In this document: in pieces, positions 20,111 to 30,573 of the stretch
How the letters are laid out: each line of letters begins with the position of its first letter
Position numbering within the stretch: the first letter of the stretch is position 1
DNA from: Lepiota brunneoincarnata
Taxonomy: Eukaryota > Basidiomycota > Agaricomycetes > Agaricales > Agaricaceae
Length of the DNA stretch: 64,000 nt
Direction: 5' to 3'
NCBI GenBank assembly: GCA_023014365.1
Contig: JAEBUN010000021.1
Coordinates: 682,001 to 746,000, forward strand
Notes under the pieces: model-generated
Database searches by the model: none
What the model was told of the DNA's origin: nothing
What the model saw: the letters and a program-made list of their open reading frames with translations, nothing else
Translations under genes and position numbers: made by a program

Positions 20111-21780
20111 TGTCACTGACTGTTAATTAGCTATTTGGGAACCCCTGGGGGTTTCCAAATGGATGTATCCGTCTTCGTTACCAGAAGAGTCGCCAGCGTC
20201 AAATCCGGTTCCAAAGGGCCTACAACTCTACCAGAGCCTTTTTGTTCGTTGCCCCGTTCGAAAGTTTCCTGATATTTCTCTTTCATGTTAGTGGTCTGCC
20301 CTTGGACATGTTGATATTCAGGGTGGGACAATCCCTATGCGAAGCTCCTGTTTCCAACGGCGGCAAGGGTAGCCGTGTCACGTACCGTTGATGGGGGGTT
20401 TGGCAAGCCCTTGACAGATATTGCTGGGTCCTTCAGATAAGACGAGCTCTTCCGATTCCTCCGATTCGGTAAGTGTCGCCATGTGTCATACTTGCTTTTC
20501 AAACCACTTGAGTAAGGCGCGAACGGAAATGCAGCCTCTGCAGCTACAGCTGCGGGTTGTGGATCGATGGCGTTGATCGCCGGGATTTGTGTGGTTTCAT
20601 TTCCTTATGTACTAGACTTGCTGTAACTGGTCCCTTGTCTAATTATTAATTCCCTTAATAGCATCCTCAAAGCAGACGCAACGGACAGCGCACCTGTCAC
20701 CCCCAGACATCGTGTGCTAACCCTAGATTGAGTAGCTCTAACTCATCTGCCAATGCGCCAGTGCATCACGGGGGGCAACAGTCTGCGCTTCAGCCCTCCC
20801 CAGGTATATGAATCTGAGGCCCGACATTTAGGAGGGGCGATGACACTGCCACACTGCCTCCAGTTGGATAAAGGAGCGAGGATCCGTTCCTGGGGGAGGG
20901 TGCAAAGCGGGCGCGCTGAAGTATTGACGTGCAAGCGATGATTGCGAACCCCAAAGAGAGAAAGCCTCGCTTGCCTCAGTGAGTAGACTCCCAAGCCCCA
21001 AAGTCCTTTGGGTAGTTTCCTTCAGGTAATACCTGGATTCAAAGACATATTTATCTTCCTAACAGTTCTCGCTTGCGCTCAGCCCTCGGGCAGGGAGGCT
21101 GAACAAAACAAAGCGTTAGTCATATATTGAACTTGGATGTCGTGACATGAGTTGTGCGCGGCTGGCTGTACCATCAAACATTATGTCTAATTTCTGTCCC
21201 AATCAACGTCCCGGATGTGTCGGAGTAGGCAATCTTTGATGGTAGTAGCATGCCAACTTTCTAGCTGGTAGGTAAGTTTGTGGGCTTGTACCAACGACCT
21301 GCAAAGGCAGAATTGCACCAAATATACCTCCATCCTGAGTTGCTTCTCGGGGAGGGTCCGACCCACAAAAGGAAGATATAATACCTGGGAAAGCTGTGGA
21401 AGGTCAGATCCTCATATGGTAACCGAGGAACGATAATGAATGCCAAGGGAATTTTAATATTAGCTCGTTAGACGCCTGATAAGCCGCCAGGGCTTGCTGA
21501 GCATTTGGGAGCTGAGCAACCGCTGGGGTGCTGTGCAGGAACCTCGAGAGTTAGTGAAGGAAAAGGCAAAAGATTATCATTGCAGGACATAATGCAGGAC
21601 ACGAGAAATGAGCTGCGCAGTGTGCAGGTCCGAGGTTAGATGAAAAAAAACGAACAGCCGGCTTAAAACCTGCACTGTCATACTATCTGATGCCAGCGCC
21701 CGAGTACATCTTGCAGTGTTTTGGTTGTCAGAATATCTGAGATGAAAGGTTGATTTGGCAGATTTTCCGCAGGACAAATT
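20111..21780. other. Mostly non-coding; holds one gene relic
   Basis: Apart from the exon relic at 20517-20628, I see only short frames without motifs on either strand. A 66-codon minus-strand frame at 20131-20331 has plausible composition but no family I recognise. Confidence 0.5.
20517..20628 (+). pseudogene. Duplicated last exon of the cysteine-rich protein gene
   Basis: Closely similar to the final exon and 3' flank of the gene at 21847-22788 (compare 22693-22800). Both encode GSMALIAGIC within an Ala/Thr/Gly-rich context and share ATCGATGGCGTTGATCGCC. The frame here runs past the stop position of the complete gene, and no cysteine-rich exons precede it, so it looks like a partial paralogue. 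Confidence 0.6.
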
Positions 21781-21784
21781 TCCT

Positions 21785-21792
21785 CTATATAA
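21785..21792 (+). promoter_or_regulatory. TATA box of the cysteine-rich protein gene
   Basis: CTATATAA, about 60 bp before the ATG at 21847. Confidence 0.5.
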
Positions 21793-21846
21793 CGGGTTCT
21801 CATGTCGGGCAAGTGACCATACAACACCCCCTACCCATAAGTGAGA

Positions 21847-22788
21847 ATGCTGCTTTTATTCACCGCTTCCATCGCTATCATTTCCATCTTCTCGCGCGCA
21901 AACGCACTCGACAACAGTACCGTTAACGCCTCCGGGCTCAATTCATGGCCAGGCGTCCGCATCACTGACGGCAGTCCCTGGACCTTCAGTCTCGTGGATG
22001 CAGCGAACATGGGCGGCTCGAAGGCAGGCGGGAATCTGCTCGCAAGACAGGTACAATTGCTTTGAGAATCCACCTATCAGTTGCAGAACATTTTCCAATG
22101 ACCGGTCTCACTACAGGATTCTGTGTGCACAGATCCAGGCTACGTTAATCGATGCCCGGGCACACACCCATGTTGCCCCGCCACATTCACTGTTTGTGCG
22201 TCGCTCACGTCATTATATCTCCCTGGAATGTACATCTGAGGCATTAAACGAACCCAAGGCTGTACTGCAGAAGGTACCTGTTGCCCCGCCGGGTCGGTGT
22301 GTGCACCAGGAGGCTGTTGTCCCCAAGGGAGTGATTTCTGTGGTGGCTCAGGTCAGTGCCCTCCACGTTTGAGCCGGGAGATTGAGTTAAGACTAGTTTA
22401 TGTTCCAAGTCTGTTGTACTGCTTCGACGCAATGCTGCGCGCAAGGGCCCTCATGCTGCCCTAGCTCCGGAACCTGCTGTGGTTCTGGCTGTTGTCTTGC
22501 GGGAGAAACGTGTTGTGGTTAGTGCCCTTCCTGCCTCGCAATCCATATCCACCCTAATGATAATGAAATATTTTTACAGGCGATACCTGCTGTTCATCAG
22601 GTCAGACATGTCAGAATGGGAGTTGTCTCGGTTCTTCGGTAAGTTCAACCATATTCCTTGTCATAATTGCCTTTTTCGAACTACTCGAACAGGGTGCGAA
22701 CTTGATAAATGCGGCCTCTGCGACTACAATTACGGGTAGTGGATCGATGGCGTTGATCGCCGGGATCTGTGCGGTTCAATTTCTTTGA
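21847..22788 (+). CDS. Secreted cysteine-rich protein with CC doublets and GPI-type tail
   Basis: Six exons fit with matching phases: 21847-22050, 22117-22195, 22259-22351, 22410-22517, 22580-22638 and 22693-22788, with introns of about 55-65 nt. The N-terminus is a signal peptide (MLLLFTASIAIISIFSRANA). The middle is made of Cys doublets (GTCCPAGSVCAPGGCCPQG; SGTCCGSGCCLAGETCC), a granulin-like style common in agaricomycete secreted proteins. The end is a short small-residue linker followed by a hydrophobic tail (SMALIAGICAVQFL), as in GPI-anchored cell-wall proteins. Likely function: surface or extracellular; activity unknown. The exon 2 donor is the least certain border. A copy of its last exon lies 2.2 kb upstream. 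Confidence 0.72.
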
Positions 22789-24055
22789 AGTACTAGACAT
22801 GTTGTATTTGGCTCCCCGTCTCTGAAGGTCGTACTATTACTGATGATATTTGATTGGTGTACTGTTCTTGTATAGCCTCACGGACGCCTCGATGATTATA
22901 GCGTACCGCGTTTCTGGTTCATGTTCATCAGCTTTGCTGAATGTGGGAAAGCCACATCTTTCAAGTCGTTTTCCCCGGATTCGCCACAGGTTAATAGGTA
23001 ACATGAGCGCCTCCTCGACGGGATCGTGTGAGGGCAGGCGCAGAGAATTTGCAGATTATAACTTTAATGGGCGTACAATTCTGGTATTACGAGCCTGCCG
23101 GATGTGTCGGAGGACTGCGGTCCGGGCCTCAGACCAGCCCTATGAATTTATGGTCAGCTGGGATACTGTAACAGTACCACTCGCCATGACTTTCAGATCA
23201 TCGGAGGAGCCATCCCTGGCCCTAGGTGTTGCTTCTGTGGAAGGGCACCTTTGGGGAACGCTGTATACAGTACGGCCATGGTCTGAGCGGGAAGGGTGAC
23301 GATCAATTAACTGGCACGTGTGCATCAAGAGCGAGACGCCCACTGAAATGGAGACTGACTCCGACAGGTCAGTTACCTAACTCCGCCTTTAGGGGTTGCA
23401 GTTGAAGAAATTGCTACTCGTGTTGCCAGCCGTCTACGGCCTCGACACAGAGTCTGCTACGCCCAACTTCAGTCGCAAAGGGCACCGCATATCGCTCAAA
23501 ATAACTACGCCAGATGCGGAAAAGAACTATTAAACTCAAGCGCTCGTCGCCAGGAAACAAATGTTGTTGCCATGCCAGTGTCAAACAGAGTGGCAGATGG
23601 ACTGAGCTCATCTATTGTTTTACCCTGCCTGGAGCGTCGCACTCCAACGCCGCGAGCATAACCACCCGCACGTTCCAGCAATGAAAACGCTAGTAAATGT
23701 CAGCTGAGTGTTTCAGCACTGCCGGATGCACTAGGCATAGGGTGCTAGCGTAAGGTAGCACGCAGATCAAATGATACAGCTGGCACTAATTAACAAACGA
23801 TGAGTGTCAATATCCAATCAACGAACACAAGTCATTCGTGCGCAGTCGTTAAGTCAACATTGTAACATCGCTAGCGCCCTGTGCGATCGATATCAGCCAT
23901 GATGCACTCCACTTGCAGCACCCCTCTGCTAGTCGCAGACGTCCTGAAAGTGACTAAAGTTGGCTTCTGGTTCATTTCTTTCTGTAGGAGTACTAACACC
24001 AATGGCCTAAGATGCATAACATCGTAGCGCGGGAGGCCGGGTGTGCGTCTAGGAA
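22789..24055. other. No confident gene
   Basis: A 149-codon plus-strand frame (22850-23299) and shorter minus-strand frames show no motif, signal peptide or family resemblance, and their neighbouring frames are just as open. From about 23700 onward the sequence resembles 25080 onward, the start of the defensin tandem duplication. Confidence 0.45.
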
Positions 24056-24059
24056 GGAG

Positions 24060-24065
24060 TATAAA
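24060..24065 (+). promoter_or_regulatory. TATA box of defensin gene 1
   Basis: TATAAA, 76 bp before the ATG at 24136. An equivalent TATAAA lies 70 bp before the ATG of the paralogue. Confidence 0.6.
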
Positions 24066-24135
24066 GCAGCTGCGGGGTGTAGACACACTTCCCTCAGAAC
24101 CCAACTCGACAACCTTATTCAAACACAGTAACAAC

Positions 24136-24407
24136 ATGAAGACCACTCAAACCTTCTTTGCCCTCTTCGCCCTCTTCGCTACTATCGCTATTGCCTCGCC
24201 CGTCCCGGAGCCCATCCTGGTTCCTCGTCTCTCCTGCCAAGTAGGCGGCATCTTTGGTGCTGGAGACGCAGCTTGCAGTGCTAGTTGCATCGCCCAAAAG
24301 CAAGGCTTCCACGGTGGTTTCTGCAATGACCGTATGTGTGATATGAATTTATCGGCAAGTGTTAGCTAACTGTCGTAATAGAGAAAGTCTGTGTCTGCAC
24401 CCACTGA
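24136..24407 (+). CDS. Fungal CS-alpha-beta defensin, paralogue 1
   Basis: Two exons, 24136-24331 and 24382-24407 (intron 50 nt, GTATGT..TAG), encode about 73 aa. There is a signal peptide (FFALFALFATIAIASPVP), a short propeptide ending VPR, and a mature part of about 40 aa. Its cysteines follow C-x12-C-x3-C-x11-C-x5-C-x-C with GGFC before the fourth. This is the pattern of plectasin-type CS-alpha-beta defensins, which act outside the cell, usually against bacteria by binding lipid II. The last two cysteines (VCVC) are supplied by the tiny second exon; read without splicing the frame gives a false end. The paralogue at 25547 has the same structure. Confidence 0.8.
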
Positions 24408-25476
24408 TTCACGCAACTTTTGAGTCAGTCGTCCTGTGAGTGATTTCAGTCCCATCCATATACACATGTACACTAAACATGACGAAGCGTTCGAACCTGG
24501 AGAGGTGTATATAGTTTAGTAGGCCTAGCCAGTATTGCAATGGCCGTATCAGAGAAATGAAATGATGATTTGGGATGCTGATTTGGAACTTGCGAGCGAC
24601 CGGAATCCACACTTGAGCTTGACATCTTTAACCCCATCAACATATCCCAACATACCAATAGTATATGGAATTTCAGAGAGAAGTATTCTATCACAGCCGC
24701 CACACAGGAATATACGAGGATGGAAGTGCGTTTGTCTGTCCGATGTTTATGTTACTTCCCAACCAATTCTTAATACCACGTAACTTACAAGTACAGCATC
24801 GAAGTCATTATCATTTTATTATCAACATCTGACACCCCGTGGGTTATGAGATTTCCTTACAGGCGGTCGCTTGACATGGTCTCTCGGAAAAACAAACTAA
24901 ACAGCCATGTGGTGTCGCCCTTATTAGCGTGCCGGCAGAAGCAAAAATACGATATGTAGAGGGTTGCTGAGAGCTGGAGCACCTGTCATATTGTAGCGAT
25001 TATCGGGTCCACAGAGTCACACCCCTAAGCAAATGAACGCCGTCGGGTTGCATACCGGTGATGCAACTGGCCTGCTTTGAGGATAGCTTATAAAAATCAG
25101 TTCAGGTGGGCTGAGACATGTCTACTCCCGGCGTGGAGTAGCAAGTAAATAACACAGCTAACATTAATGAAGGGCAGTGATAGATCGGTGTCAATAGGTT
25201 ACTAGAGACACAGACTTCTTCTACATACAGAACCATCTTAGCGTCACTATATGATTGCCGCCCGTCAAGGCAAGATCGACATCAGCCATAACCTATTCAA
25301 TCTGGGACTACCTATCCATCCGTCGCACACGTCGAAGTGGTGAGAGGCTAAAGTTCCATGCAACCCCACTTTGTAGTCTTGGAAACAACTGTCCAAGATG
25401 CCTAACATCGTGGAGAAACATACAGATCCGGTTCCTTCCCTCAAGTTTATATCATATGCCTAGGCCTGCAGATAGG
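24408..25476. other. Spacer between the defensin paralogues
   Basis: No gene seen. The 3' flank of gene 1 (GAAGCGTTCG, about 24483) resembles that of gene 2 (GAGCGTTCGG, about 25921). The part from 25258 resembles the promoter region of gene 1 (ATCGAYATCAGCCAT at about 23885 and 25270; AAGATGCMTAACATCGT at about 24010 and 25395). Confidence 0.5.
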
Positions 25477-25482
25477 TATAAA
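25477..25482 (+). promoter_or_regulatory. TATA box of defensin gene 2
   Basis: TATAAA, 70 bp before the ATG at 25547. Confidence 0.6.
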
Positions 25483-25546
25483 ACAACGCACCCCAAGTGG
25501 AACTCATTCCTCAGAACCAAACTCAACAACCTCATTCAAACACAAC

Positions 25547-25817
25547 ATGCAGGCCACTAAGACTCTCTTCGCTCTCGCCGCTCTCTTCGCTACCGCAGCC
25601 ATTGCCTCCCCTGTCCCAGACCACGTTCTGGTTCCCCGAATCACTTGCCAGGTCGGTGGGATCTTTGGCGCTGGCGACGCTGCCTGCAGTGGTAGCTGTA
25701 TCGCACAAGGCCAGGGCTTCCACGGCGGCTTCTGCAACGACGGTCAGTGCTGTACGAATTATCGGAGGATGTTAGCTGATGGTTGTAACAGAGCAAGTCT
25801 GTGTCTGCACCCACTGA
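25547..25817 (+). CDS. Fungal CS-alpha-beta defensin, paralogue 2
   Basis: Two exons, 25547-25742 and 25792-25817 (intron 49 nt, GTCAGT..CAG), in the same phase as paralogue 1. Signal peptide (LFALAALFATAAIASPVP), propeptide ending VPR, then a mature part with the same cysteine spacing and the GGFC and VCVC motifs. It differs from paralogue 1 at a few mature positions (ITC for LSC, SGSC for SASC, GQGF for KQGF) and more in the leader. Same strand, tandem copy 1.4 kb downstream. Confidence 0.8.
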
Positions 25818-26894
25818 TTCATACTACTCGCGATCCAGGTGCTCCGTTAGTGTGCCACTTGTCTTGCTTATCGTTACCCATTGAAACTGAATAGGACCTG
25901 ACAGGGCTTTTTTGAACGTTGAGCGTTCGGACGAATGCCGGGGAGCGTATGTAGCTTAGGTAGCCGATTGTAATGAAGACTCTATTTGAAATAATCGTTG
26001 CTCCAACCGTTGAACCAAGGGCGAATCAGCTAGAATGAGAAAAAGGAAAGCCGAACCCGGGCCAAGATCTTCATCTGTCAACATTCGCTCGCATAATAGT
26101 GGCATATGAGCTTTTGATAATTTCTTGGGGAAACACTATGTAGCGGCTACGGCGTAGGAAAAAGCAGGATGGAAATGCAAACAGCTTTTAATCGAACAGA
26201 CCGAAGCCCTGAAAATCAAATGAATGTTTATTCTACGAGACGAACGCCAGGGACGTACCATATCATCAGTCCGACTCCTCCTTCTCCTCCTCCTTCTCTT
26301 CTTTAGGTGCTTCTGCAGCCGCACCAGCCACCCCCACCACCAGCGGCCGGTGCAGCAGCCACCACCAACAGGGGCTCCACCACCACCAACATTGGATAGC
26401 AGGTCCTTCACGTTCCTGTTCTCGAGCGCTTTTGAGAGGAGTGTTGCCCAAATAGGTTCAAGTTCGAAGCCCGCAGCGGTTGTCAGAGCGAGGATCTTGT
26501 CGGACTGTCATAGAAGGTATCAAGAGGGGATTCGGGTCCTCAAGGAAATTGGGTAGCTAGAACATACTGTGATTTCGAGTCCGTCATCGGCAAGGATGAG
26601 GGCGGCGTATGTTGCAGCAGATTCAGAGGAGGTCTGAAAAAATCGAGTCAGTCGCTGATCAGAGTTGACATCCAGATCTCTTGGGAGCCATCCAGCCCAA
26701 GACTTCATGATTTCACCCAAGAAATTCTGGATTATTCACGTGAATTGCGTGAACCTCACCATCTAAGCAGATAGGATGCGAGGGAGGGGTGGCAACAGGT
26801 GAATGAGGAGATTCTCGGTCGTTGGGTTTCTGTCGGTGGAGAGAGCCTGACTGCTGCACATCATCACACTTGCCTCATTTGGGATGTTACTATG
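25818..26894. other. No gene seen
   Basis: Between defensin 2 and the end of the first DUF3533 gene. The stretch 26273-26400 is low-complexity (CTCCTTCTTCTCC and CCACCACCAACA runs) and opens long frames by composition only. Confidence 0.5.
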
Positions 26895-28880
26895 TCACGT
26901 CACAACTGTGCTACTTCTATCTCTCCTCCACACTATCCACTGGAATAATACCAAGGTGGCGCATGATATGCCGACCCACGCAAGAAGCACACCAAAATTC
27001 AAGCCGACTGTGAGTACGCGACTTAACATAGTTTTGTTCCTGTTTCTCATATACACATACCTTGATTTTTTGTCCCGAAGGCAATCGTCCGGAAAGCCCT
27101 CGATACGTTGTAGAACGGTGCTGCGTATCCATACCGAAAAATGGAAGGTAGTGTCTGAATAGGGAATATACAGACGGAAACGTTCACTATCATCGTATAA
27201 GTGAGCTTGTGGTATAAAGGAAAAAGCGGTGAAATACGAACCAATAATCCAGAATATCATGAAAAAAGGAATGAAACGAGGAGTGAGAAGCGTAAACAGC
27301 GATTCTAAAGCTAGACCACTTCCAACCTATATTAGTTGACCGCCCTTTGGATAAGCTGAGCGCTGACTCACACAGCCATCATTCCAGCCCAGTTTAGCAT
27401 CCAAAAAATCACAAAGCCTCCCGCTCCAAACCTGCCAACATCGTATCGGATTATCCGCGGAACAAACAACGAATGACATACTTTGGTGTGAAATCGATTT
27501 GAAAAGCGAGATCAATGAAAGAGTAGAATAACTGTGTCTTCGATAAACGTACAATCTAGCCTAGAGATCCGAGGTGCTCACTGAGATTGAAAAATATGCG
27601 AGGATGGAGGAGGTAAGGCGGAGCAGCACCAAGGCGGGGAAAGATAAAAGCTTAGAGATACCAGACGCGTTTCGTGCACCATCTCCAATCATCTGTTCGA
27701 AATGTCCAAGAGCCATCCATCACACAGGGAACGCCGAGATAAAGAATGCTGAACACTTACAACAATATAGAAAGACAAAATCAAGAGATAAATAAGGCCG
27801 ACAAAAGTAACCGCCGATGCACTTCCCACTGGTAAGTAATGATTGGTTTTACCCCGAGATTTTACTCACACTTGGTTGTTAAAAGGGCGAAGATTTACAA
27901 TAGTAAATGAAGTCGGGGATAATAGTGTTTGAGGTGAGGTTGAGAGAAGACTTGTCAGAGATGGGGAGGTTGACGTCGCCAAGCCCTGTGCGAGACGGAG
28001 GTTGTACTCCTTTGTGAGATTCTCCAGCGTCCTCGTAACCTGAACGTGATGAGCAGCAAACTCTTGTACCCCAGAATCCGCACACACCGTCGGTATCAGT
28101 AGCGATCGACTAGGTAAAGTCATAGGCCTTGACCTGAGTGTGTGATTGAAGTCAATAAACGTACTATGCATTCTCGTTCCGGGCCTCCGCGCCATAAACA
28201 GTAATAGCCAAACTCCCATTGTAGGCTGGGTTTGGGCTTTTCAAAGACGCATTGAGACTTGCTGAGGCACCAGCATTGACTTCATACTGCATTCAGCTAA
28301 CCAGCGACCAACGATAGCAGAATAAACACACTGGCAATAGCCACCCACACGCGCTCCTCCGCGACTTCGTCTTGTAATTTCTCTATACTCCCAACGAGCT
28401 CCGCAGGATGCTTAAACCATACGACCGCATTATTTGACCCGCTCGGCACATTCTCAGAGAAAAAGGCCCCGATATCCCCCCCGTCAAAGTCCTCCAAACA
28501 CATCAGAACTCCATCAATTTCCAACATTAGTAATATCCTCTTACCACGACCCATCCCTCTAAAGAGTACGCAGGAACCTTCCACAACGATCCCCAAAAGA
28601 TGGGGAACACCGCGAACATAGTTAGCGTAACAAGGAACGTTCCGCCAATAAACGTCTTCAGATAAATCTTTCTTGCCTTCGCCATTTCTTCGTGCCTCCT
28701 CGCGAAAAAGTGACTAAGACGTCCATCAGGAGCCTGTTGGGGATATTTTTCAGGCCGCGGCTCAGAATCACTGGGTGAGTGCGTGGTGGACGCGAGCGTG
28801 CCCGTAGCTGCCGAGGTCCTTGGGCGGTCCATCATTCGTGACTCGGGGTCCATGCGGAGTGTATGGGAGTACTGGATCAT
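26895..28880 (-). CDS. DUF3533 / SNG1-like multi-pass membrane protein A
   Basis: A many-exon gene with introns of about 48-60 nt. Exon 1 (28880-28545) holds a polar N-terminus and the first membrane helix (FIGGTFLVTLTMFAVFPIFWGSLWK, then SLEGWVV). Exon 2 (28491-28332) continues DFDGGDIGAFFSENV and ELVGSIEKLQDEVAEERVWVAI. Exon 3 starts near 28279 (NAGASASLNASL, ITVYGAEARNENA). Then come RLAQGLATS.., TFVGLIYLLILSFYIV, MIGDGARNASGISKLL.., FVIFWMLNWAG.., IPFFMIFWIIG, PSIFRYGYAAPFYNVS and GVLLAWVGISCATLVLFQWIVWRR, ending at 26895. This is the SNG1/DUF3533 plan: one N-terminal helix, an extracytoplasmic domain and about five C-terminal helices. The yeast homologue gives nitrosoguanidine resistance. 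Same family as the gene at 30574-32614. Confidence 0.78.
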
Positions 28881-30573
28881 TTACGGAGAAGAAAGGCAGG
28901 CGGCGGGTTTGAGTTTGCATAGTAGCTTGTCAGCCACTGGAATGCGCCAGCCCCTTGGAGCGGCGTCTGTGACCGGAAGCGGTACATCCGTGTTACCGCT
29001 GACACATGAGTATTACTTCCGAGACTTTGTGTGGCGCTTGGAATCGGGAGTGAGTTCATTTTGCTATTTGAACTAGTGGGTTTTGTTATTCTTTTTAACC
29101 AATTATTTTCAAGCTAATCGAGCTCGGTATGTACTGTACTTACATACAGTCGGCCGTGAGCCACTGGTTCGTGGTCCCTATTTGGGGTTTGTGCCGGTTC
29201 CTCCAAGCTTATGTGAAAGCTCTATGGTTCGAGTTTCAGCAATGAGAGAAGTTTTGTGGCCGGTAGACTAGGGTTCGGAAAAGCCCATTCGCAGGAAGCC
29301 TCTGCAATAATAATATTCGTGAGACATTCAGCCACGTGACTTAGGCAGCCTGATGTGCCTAATAGCGCGGGTCGGGGCCAAATGAGCGCTATAACTAAGC
29401 ATTGACTTTGGCGTGTACTGTGCACACGCCGTCGGGTCTGTCTTAACTGATAGCTATCAAAACTAACAGTCTGTCATACTTGATAGGTTCTGGCCGTGGC
29501 GGACAGAGAAATTGACGGATGGCTGATAGTTCTGTCGTGAGTAGTACAATGGCACCGTGGGTCCGCGGAAGTGAAAGCGCTCGGTGGGCGCTCCGCCAAA
29601 AATGGGCAAGCTAAAGAAAAAAAGTTTATGAACATATTTATTTACTGGATTCTCACGCTTTCAAAGGACCTAGGAGTGTCCCGAGATTACCGATTATTTT
29701 TCTCCTGAACATCTGTGTATGCGCTTATTATAATATATCGTGTATTTTTCGAAGCTAATACCCCATCAGTTAAACTCCACCGTATACGAGACTGCGTTGC
29801 CACTTGACGGTCAGTTCGACTAGTCAATAGATGTACAATAGCTATAAAATATTTTTCATTTAACAACGGATCACACCTTTGTACGACTTAGCGCGTCAGG
29901 GGACCCGCCGGGCACCTGTCCAAATTCCGATTAATTTCCCTAACCTCACCCTTACCCGAGGAGTTGCGATCGTCCTGTTCTGTGGGTTACTCGATCTATG
30001 TAAGAGGATTGGGGGGCTCAAGTATCGAGGACGTGAGAACCGGGGGGGAGAGCCGCCGCTGCACACCATTACAAGCCAAAATCCACCCCTTTGATTGCTC
30101 ATTTGATATGGGTGGTTCAGGGCCATGGTGCGGTTTGGAAATCATTCCCGAAAGCTCGGAATCTTTGTGTAAGACGAAGGAGGGGGGGCATGCAACCCTC
30201 AATCACACGATTGCTCACCTGTGATATCCGCCGAGCACTGCGAGCTTGCTTTGTCACGAACCTATGCCCAAGAATATATAGTTTATGCTACGAGGCCCCT
30301 ATTACAAAAAGAATGTAAACGATGACAAGGTATCAAGGGGTTGCGCAGTCTGATTATTGATTAAGGTATTTTTACAACACGCACCAGCTGCTCTCGAAGC
30401 GACGGACCAGAGTAAGTCTAGTGAGGCGCAGAATGTGTGATACGCAATAATGGCTGTTGGCCAATGACATGCCGCATAATGCCTGAGCGGGCATCTGAAG
30501 AATCTAAAGATAGTCAAATGTTCATCAACGAAATCTCTCGGTTCCCATCACCGTCGGTGGAACCGGGAGGCTT
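28881..30573. other. No gene seen
   Basis: Intergenic between the two DUF3533 paralogues. AT-rich around 29600-29860. The stretch 29870-30250 opens frames on both strands without any motif. Confidence 0.5.

Larger units (their letters stand above)
23880..25830 (+). repeat. Tandem duplication carrying promoter and defensin gene
   Basis: Two units of about 1.4 kb (roughly 23880-24420 and 25258-25830 are the clearest parts). They share upstream words, the TATA box position, both exons, the intron position and some 3' flank. Non-coding parts have diverged far more than exons, so the duplication is not recent. Confidence 0.6.

Noticed and set aside
22850..23299. 149-codon plus-strand frame
   Set aside because: Composition is unremarkable, no family resemblance, and no splice-supported continuation.
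26273..26400. Long frames on both strands over a CTC/CCA-rich stretch
   Set aside because: Open only because of low-complexity composition.
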